Shown: positions 25,891-27,816 of the stretch, piece after piece
Position numbering within the stretch: the first letter of the stretch is position 1
Layout: each line of letters opens with the position of its first letter
Assembly (NCBI GenBank): GCA_946480055.1
Contig: CAMLID010000041.1
Span: 1 to 27,816, forward strand
Length of the DNA stretch: 27,816 nucleotides
From: an uncultured Lysobacter sp.
GTDB lineage: Bacteria > Pseudomonadota > Gammaproteobacteria > Xanthomonadales > Xanthomonadaceae
Reading direction: 5' to 3'
Position numbers and translations under genes: made by a program
Notes under the pieces: generated by a model
The model's database searches: none
Told to the model about the DNA's origin: nothing
Seen by the model: only the letters and a program-made list of their open reading frames with translations

Positions 25891-25936
25891 TGGCTGGCGG
25901 CCGCGGCCGCGGCGGTGAGCGGGGTGGGGCGCATGG

Positions 25937-25954
25937 ATTTAGATCGTTCTAAAT
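25937..25954 (-). promoter_or_regulatory. LacI-type operator 1 (lacI-operon side)
   Basis: Plus strand ATTTAGATCGTTCTAAAT: arms ATTTAGA/TCTAAAT around a central CG, the hallmark of LacI-family sites. On the minus strand, toward lacI, it reads TTTAGAACGATCTAAA, exactly as operator 2 reads toward GH92. It ends 47 bases before the lacI start codon. The embedded TCTAAA could double as a poor -10. Confidence 0.8.
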
Positions 25955-25957
25955 TCG

Positions 25958-26009
25958 CCGCATGCTGCGCTCCGAGGCACGCCCTTGCATTCTGCAGTGC
26001 AGCATGCGG
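25958..26009. other. 11-base inverted repeat between the two operators
   Basis: CCGCATGCTGC (25958-25968) is the exact reverse complement of GCAGCATGCGG (25999-26009), with a 30-base spacer. It may be a second regulator site, or help the region fold or loop. It is not related in sequence to the operators. Confidence 0.5.
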
Positions 26010-26040
26010 GCACATCGGGTGCGTGCTAGCGTGCCGGCCG

Positions 26041-26056
26041 TTTAGAACGATCTAAA
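26041..26056 (+). promoter_or_regulatory. LacI-type operator 2 (GH92 side)
   Basis: TTTAGAACGATCTAAA with central CG is the exact reverse complement of the operator 1 core. It ends 62 bases before the GH92 start codon. Centres of the two sites are 103 bases apart. The shared right flank TTCGC follows both on the plus strand. Confidence 0.8.
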
Positions 26057-26118
26057 TTCGCTGCCAGCGCCGCCCGACCGGGTCGTCCGCACCCGGTCCG
26101 TCCTTACCGGAGCCGTCC

Positions 26119-27816
26119 ATGCCCGCCGATTGCCTGCCGCCGCGCCCCCCGTCCAAGCGTCGCCTGCGCTGGCCGCTGTTGCTGGCCTGGGTCATCAGCG
26201 GCGTCGCCGCCGCGGCCGCGCCGATCGCGACCGACGAAGCGGCTCGCCGCGCCTACGCCGCGGTCGATCCCTTCATCGGCACCGGCGGCGAAGGCCACAC
26301 CTTCCCCGGCGCGGTGGTCCCGTTCGGCATGGTCCAGCTCAGCCCCGACACCCAGATCAAGCCGCGCAAGGAGGCCTACGGCTGGGCCGCGGGCTACCGC
26401 TACGACGACAACAGCATCGTCGGCTTCTCGCACACGCATTTCTCCGGCACCGGCCATTCCGATCTCGGCGACGTGCTGCTGATGCCGATCGCGGGCGAGG
26501 TCAGACTCGAGCGCGGCGAAGACGGCAAACCCGGCAGCGGCTACCGCTCGCGTTTCCGCCACGACGACGAAGTCGCCCAGCCCGGCTACTACGCCGTCAC
26601 CCTGGACGACTACGGCGTGCGCGCCGAACTCACCGCGACCGAACGCGTCGGCGTGCACCGCTACGCCTTCCCCAAGGGCAAACCCGCGCACGTGCTGATC
26701 GACCTGCGCACCAGCATGTACGACTACCCAGGCAAGGTGCTGTGGTCGCGCCTGCGTCTGCGTCCCGATGGCACCGTCACCGGCTTCCGCGAAACCCGCG
26801 GCTGGGCGCCCGGGCGTCAGCTGTATTTCGCGATGCGCTTTTCGCGTCCGCTCAGCGGCCATCAGTTCCACGACACCGAACAGGACGTGATCTACAAGGG
26901 CTTCCCGCCGCCGGCCGAGAAGACGCCGACGCTGCGCGCGCAGATCGAAGGCCGGCAGTTGGTCGGTGCCTTCGACTTCGCCGATGCGTCCGGACAATCG
27001 CTGGTGGTCAAGGTCGCGATCTCGCCGGTCAGCGAAGACAGCGCCATCGCCAATCTCGACGCCGAAGTGCCCGGCTGGGATTTCGACGGCGTACGCGCGC
27101 AGGCGCGCGCGAGCTGGACCCAAGCGCTGTCGGCGGTCGACCTCGACGCGCCCGAGCCGATGCGCAAGAGCTTCTACACCGCGCTCTACCACTCGCTGAT
27201 GGGCCCGAGCCTGTTCATGGACAGCGACGGCCGTTACCGCGGCCCGGACAACGCGGTCCACCAAGCCAAGGGCTACCGCCACCATTCCACCTTCTCGCTC
27301 TGGGACACCTACCGCGCGCTGCACCCGCTGCTGACCCTGGTCCAACCCGAGCAGCGCAACAACGACTTCGTCAATTCGCTGCTGGCCTCGCGCCGCGAAA
27401 GCTCCTACGGCGTGCTGCCGGTGTGGGCGTTCCACGGCCAGGAGACCTGGTGCATGGTCGGCTACCACGCCGTGCCGGTGATCGCCGACGCCTATATGAA
27501 GGGCATCCGCGGCTACGACGTCGACGAAGCCCTGCAGGCCATGGTCGCCAGCGCCAGCTACGGCCCCTACGACGGTATCGCCCAATACATGGAACTGGGC
27601 TACGTGCCGATCGACGAAGAGGGCGAAGCCGCGTCCAAGACCCTCGAATATGCCTACGACGACTGGACCATCGCGCGCATGGCCGAAGCCATGGGCCGCA
27701 AGGACATCGCCGCCACCTTCAACAAGCGCGCCGGCAACTGGAAGCACGCCTTCGACGCCAAGACCGGCTTCATGCGCGCACGCAAGCGCGACGGCAGCTT
27801 CCGCGAACCCTTCGAC
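26119..27816 (+). CDS. Secreted GH92 family alpha-mannosidase (C-terminus cut by window edge)
   Basis: The frame is open from ATG 26119 (GGAG 8 bases ahead) to the window edge, 566 codons. The family is usually about 750-800 residues, so roughly the last quarter is missing. Residues 1-34 are a signal peptide with a long basic start (KRRLRWPLLLAWVISGVAAA). Glycoside hydrolase family 92 marks are VDPFIGTGGEGHTFPGAVVP (49-68), GFSHTHFSGTGHSDLGDVLLMP (from 102), FSLWDTYRALHPLL and ETWCMVGYHAVPVIADAY. Glu442 in the last is the expected general acid. LEYAYDDWTIA is also typical. The catalytic-base aspartates should lie beyond the edge. These are inverting, calcium-dependent exo-alpha-mannosidases, mostly alpha-1,2. 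It is divergent from lacI under operator 2 and pairs functionally with the GH47 enzyme. Confidence 0.93.
   Translation, partial: MPADCLPPRPPSKRRLRWPLLLAWVISGVAAAAAPIATDEAARRAYAAVDPFIGTGGEGHTFPGAVVPFGMVQLSPDTQIKPRKEAYGWAAGYRYDDNSIVGFSHTHFSGTGHSDLGDVLLMPIAGEVRLERGEDGKPGSGYRSRFRHDDEVAQPGYYAVTLDDYGVRAELTATERVGVHRYAFPKGKPAHVLIDLRTSMYDYPGKVLWSRLRLRPDGTVTGFRETRGWAPGRQLYFAMRFSRPLSGHQFHDTEQDVIYKGFPPPAEKTPTLRAQIEGRQLVGAFDFADASGQSLVVKVAISPVSEDSAIANLDAEVPGWDFDGVRAQARASWTQALSAVDLDAPEPMRKSFYTALYHSLMGPSLFMDSDGRYRGPDNAVHQAKGYRHHSTFSLWDTYRALHPLLTLVQPEQRNNDFVNSLLASRRESSYGVLPVWAFHGQETWCMVGYHAVPVIADAYMKGIRGYDVDEALQAMVASASYGPYDGIAQYMELGYVPIDEEGEAASKTLEYAYDDWTIARMAEAMGRKDIAATFNKRAGNWKHAFDAKTGFMRARKRDGSFREPFD

Noticed and set aside
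26104..27747. A 547-codon open frame antisense to GH92
   Set aside because: The plus-strand frame encodes a clear GH92 protein with a signal peptide, ribosome-binding site and family motifs. The minus frame is compositionally biased and has no family features.

Overview
The window is GC-rich DNA (roughly 70 % by eye) from a gammaproteobacterium of the Xanthomonadaceae, most likely Lysobacter or a close relative. The evidence is the smg-dprA-lysM / def-fmt-rsmB order, an RpoD of the xanthomonad type, the 'GTAGGAGCGGCGYRAGCCGCG' REP-like elements in the intergenic regions, and the hexanucleotide simple repeats that accompany a dispersed intergenic element.

Region 1 (1-6075) is conserved housekeeping. 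A leftward set encodes a LysM-domain exported protein, DprA and Smg (Smg is cut by the left edge). A divergent rightward set encodes peptide deformylase, Met-tRNA formyltransferase and the 16S rRNA m5C methyltransferase RsmB. Region 2 (6076-6677) has no gene. It is a mosaic of hexanucleotide arrays, a REP-like element and hairpins. Region 3 (6678-11357) is an envelope-glycan cluster: an ArnT/PMT-like membrane glycosyltransferase, two family-2 glycosyltransferases (one WaaE-like), and a CDP-glycerol glycerophosphotransferase-like protein. Region 4 (11515-16012) is a leftward run of a late lipid A acyltransferase homologue, an unrecognised secreted protein with Sel1-like repeats, and the bacterial PH-domain pair YdbS/YdbT. 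Region 5 (16135-18555) is dtd and rpoD with a strong terminator, followed by REP-like elements. Region 6 (18795-19775) holds a SnoaL-like protein and a small membrane protein.

Region 7 (19818-27816, open at the right edge) is the most notable part. It looks like a complete alpha-mannoside utilisation locus. A tightly coupled leftward operon encodes a LacI-family repressor, a FucP-type sugar MFS transporter, a PfkB-family kinase, an AGE-family mannose isomerase or epimerase and a secreted GH47 alpha-mannosidase. A divergent gene encodes a secreted GH92 alpha-mannosidase. Between them lie two matching LacI-type operators, each oriented the same way toward its own gene, with centres 103 bp apart. 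The inferred pathway trims alpha-mannosides outside the cytoplasm, imports mannose, isomerises it to fructose and phosphorylates that to fructose-6-phosphate. Coordinates and motifs come from reading the sequence; functions come from family recognition without database searches.
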